Shown here: positions 61,181 through 64,000 of the stretch, piece by piece
Numbering within the stretch: the stretch's first letter is position 1
How the letters are laid out: each line of letters begins with the position of its first letter
The notes under the pieces: generated by a model
What the model was told of the DNA's origin: nothing
The model's database searches: none
The model's input: only the letters and a program-made list of their open reading frames with translations
Assembly (NCBI GenBank): GCA_008694505.1
Contig: VZDJ01000033.1
Location: 2,698,699-2,762,698, forward strand
DNA: 64,000 nucleotides
DNA from: Cyanoderma ruficeps
Taxonomy: Eukaryota; Chordata; Aves; Passeriformes; Timaliidae
Direction: 5' to 3'
Translations under genes and position numbers: made by a program

Positions 61181-64000
61181 TTTCTGAAATGGTTTCACAC
61201 AGCCTTGTGGAGGAATGTCCAGACACTGCACTGTGCAGGATGGCACTGAGACACGAGACACCATCAGCAATAAAACACAAGTGTGCCCTCAGCCAATTGT
61301 TTAAACCATTTTGTCATCTGTGTGAAGATGGAGTTCAGCGTCAGTCTTGTCTTCATATCCTGGAGGTTATTGCTCACCTCACTGAAAAGGATTGAACTGA
61401 AAAAGGTGAGGGCACACACCTGCACTCAGTGTGCAGCCTTGCAGGGGATTTCACAGGGCAGACGAGCAGGATAAGAAATGGGAGCTGTAGGAAAATAAAA
61501 TGTGAGTTTTAGAACTGCAGTGAGCATGACTTAGCTCTGCTTGTGTTGGAAGTACAATGGGAACAGAGTCAGGCCGTGGCTGAAAGTTCCTGAAAATCTC
61601 ATTATGGAAGTCCTTTTTATTATTTACATCTTCTACATATATCATACAGTGCCAGCCTAAGAGCAGTAGATAAGAATTACTTCTCTTTTTTTACACAGAT
61701 CCTTTAATTTAGAGACACCCCGCAGTATTCTAGTGTTCGGGTTCTTTGCTCCACTATTTGTAAATCAAAGTCTTAAGCTGTAGTGCTTTATTGAATACAG
61801 TGACAAATGGGGATGAACTGCATTCTCCCCTATAGTCATAAAATTGATTTAATATTTCAATTAATCTTTGCTACCTTCTCAAAAAATTTATGTGAATACA
61901 TTCTGAGTAAGTCATCTTCAGGACTTAAGTAAATACTAACATAAATATCACTTAATTTATTTGCTCTCTTTGGAATTCCTTTATATCACTCTTGCAGTCA
62001 AATGCAAGAATTTCTTCCACCAACCAGAATGCAGGAGCATCAGCTGAGGTTGTCCTTACAAAGGGATTGTCACATTTTCATTAAATACTTCTATATTCAT
62101 AGTCTAGTTTTCACAGCCAGTGAAATGGTTCTTCAAAACTTTGCAGAGGATGGAAATTATACCATAATCTGTTCTTTAATATCGAATTTATAGAAAATAT
62201 GATTTTAGAATAAGTGCAATTTGTATTTCCAGAAAAGAGAACTGGACAGGCTCTCATTGTTAGGGCTTTTCTTACTTCCCCTCTGGCACAAGATTGCAGA
62301 GGGGCTGACAAGGTTTAATGCAGCATTGTTGAGAACATGCATTTTGTGATGTGCTGTGGTCCATATTTTTTCTGTACTGATCCTTTATGGCCATAATCCC
62401 ATGAAGAGGAGACACACAACTCCTACAAGGCTGTGCTAAGGTAGTCCAGAAGTGGTCACATGGGTGTGTGGATGGATGTGTTGTTAACTTGAGATTTCTG
62501 AAGGCCAGGAATACTTCTTGCCTAAATACTGTTCCTCTAATCCAGAATCTAGGTTCCCTAAATGTAGCAAGCAATTAACTGTGCATTAGCAAGCGATTTG
62601 TGGAAGCCCAGGGTATGAATGTTCCCTCCCCAGCTCACCACAGGCCTCACCCTGCAGGCTTGGCAGCCCTTGGCAAGGGAATCTTCTACTCTGATGGCAA
62701 AGACTTGGATTAAAAACGAGGTTTGGGGGGTTTTGTGAAAAACAGCATTCTATCCTAAAAAGCAGTCTCTAATGAAAATAAATAATTAATAGTATATGAG
62801 GGAAAGGGCATTTTGCTCTGTTCCTGGCTCTGCCCTTCTGGATATTCTGTCACTACAGCTGTGTGACCTGGGGGTGGCCTGGGATTCCAACACTACTGGA
62901 GACCCGAGTCAGGTCTGCCCTGTGCAGGGATGCCCCCAGGCAGAAAACCCTTGGCTCAGGACCCTGAGCCAATTAGAAAGCCATTAGAGACTGAGTCAAT
63001 TAGAAAGTTCCCTTCCCTTCCCTTCCCTNCTTCCCTTCCCTCATTTTGCTCAATGTGTATTTAGCTGCTGTACTTGAGCCTTGGTGCAATCCATGAGTTT
63101 TCCTGGCACATAACAAGACTGGGATTGCTATGGGTCCTATCACAGAAATAATGTATCCTACAGCACTGGCCAAAGCCCATAAATCAAGGTCAGAGACAAA
63201 ATCTATCTGATATTACAAATAGCTCTTAACTTCTATTAATTTGGATGCTCTTTAATGAAACACAGTTGTCCAGTGTGTCACTGACTGACCTCACACTCAG
63301 TAGAACTTTTTAAAATATACTGAACATACTGAAACACAGTCAGAGAAAACAGGGATGAAATTTGTGATAAAACAATAAAATTTCCCAAGACCAAACCAGC
63401 ACAAACGCCTTGGCAGAGAACATTGAGCTTGAATGTGGATATTTTCCAGGTTTTCAAACACAATGGAAGCACCCTGACACAGAAATTGATCTTACTGATC
63501 AAACACGTATTTCACTGCTCTTGCCACATTTTCCTAATAAATGTTTCTAATTCTGGCCCTGGTGGGCAGTGTTGCTTTTGAAGGATTAGGCAGAGAAATG
63601 GAGGCAGTTTTTCAAATGCCTCTGCTTGGTTGAAAGCACCTTGGCTTACCCTAAGCCTTGGACTGTCTGCAGCTGGATCCATACAGCTCCATGGATTCCA
63701 GACAGAGCCACGTGGCTTTGCTACAGGAATGGACCTGCTCCTGGATTATATCCATGATCCAAGCTGTGAGTGCCTGAGTGAACTTTCCTGACAGCACTGA
63801 GAAAGTCAGGGGAAAAGTCTTTGATGACAGACGACCGCTTGACATCAGTGAAAAGCACTAGACCTAGAAATGCAGTCCAAACAAATAATTCCTGTCTCTG
63901 TATTTTGTCTCCCTTGTCACGGTGCTCTAATGCAGGTAGAGCTGGCAGAGCTGTGTGCTCTCAGGAGATGCTGCTGTTGGAGTCTGACAATTCCTGTGAC
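61181..64000. other. Non-coding stretch
   Basis: No gene recognised. It contains the CCTTC microsatellite near 63.02 kb and otherwise ordinary AT-rich DNA. Confidence 0.55.
63008..63041. repeat. CCTTC pentanucleotide microsatellite with an N
   Basis: About six TTCCC/CCTTC units with an ambiguous base at 63029, probably where repeat length was not resolved in assembly. Confidence 0.85.

Noticed and set aside
60530..61270. 246-codon minus-strand ORF, the longest in the window
   Set aside because: It runs across two opposite-facing LTR-like elements, includes an ambiguous base and has no recognisable domain. Retroviral gag, pol or env motifs are absent.
1..64000. CRISPR arrays, operons, prophage or bacterial defence systems
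   Set aside because: No regular spaced repeats or compact prokaryotic gene arrangement. Introns, CpG islands, CR1 and LTRs show this is vertebrate nuclear DNA.

Overview
The window looks like a nuclear chromosome segment from a bird, most probably a songbird. Evidence: one vertebrate gene split into short exons with GT-AG introns, a CpG-island promoter, CR1 LINE fragments (the main bird retrotransposon), and several solo retroviral LTRs that I recall as typical of songbirds. It is a draft assembly, with a 67-base N gap at 6477-6543 and single Ns at 54872, 61103 and 63029. There are no operons, phage genes or CRISPR arrays.

Layout. 1-14.2 kb: no recognisable gene. 14.2-15.1 kb: a CR1 fragment interrupted or abutted by a solo LTR. 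18.0-19.05 kb: the CpG island that is the likely promoter and non-coding first exon of PLEKHB2 (evectin-2). 21.8-30.1 kb: seven coding exons of PLEKHB2 on the plus strand, giving a complete 224-residue protein. About 30.1-32.45 kb: its probable 3' UTR. 35.6-36.35 kb: a plus-strand CR1 fragment, then a small second CpG-rich patch at about 36.35-36.55 kb. 39-64 kb: no recognisable coding exon, but a series of solo LTRs (39.3, 48.8, 51.9, 52.5, 55.1, 60.3 and 60.7 kb), CR1 pieces (41.1 and 57.2 kb) and microsatellites.

Biology. PLEKHB2 is the only protein-coding gene I can support. Its product is a small protein of recycling endosomes, with an N-terminal PH domain that binds phosphatidylserine, a proline/tyrosine-rich linker with a PPPY motif, and a hydrophobic C-terminal tail. 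All splice junctions and phases fit, and the reading frame stays open throughout. Nearly all other open frames are chance ORFs.

I found no convincing new biological system. The items most worth a second look are a perfect 16-bp inverted repeat carrying two E-boxes just before the last PLEKHB2 exon, the second CpG-rich patch with an AAGATGGCG motif, and LTRs whose ends and target-site duplications can be read directly.
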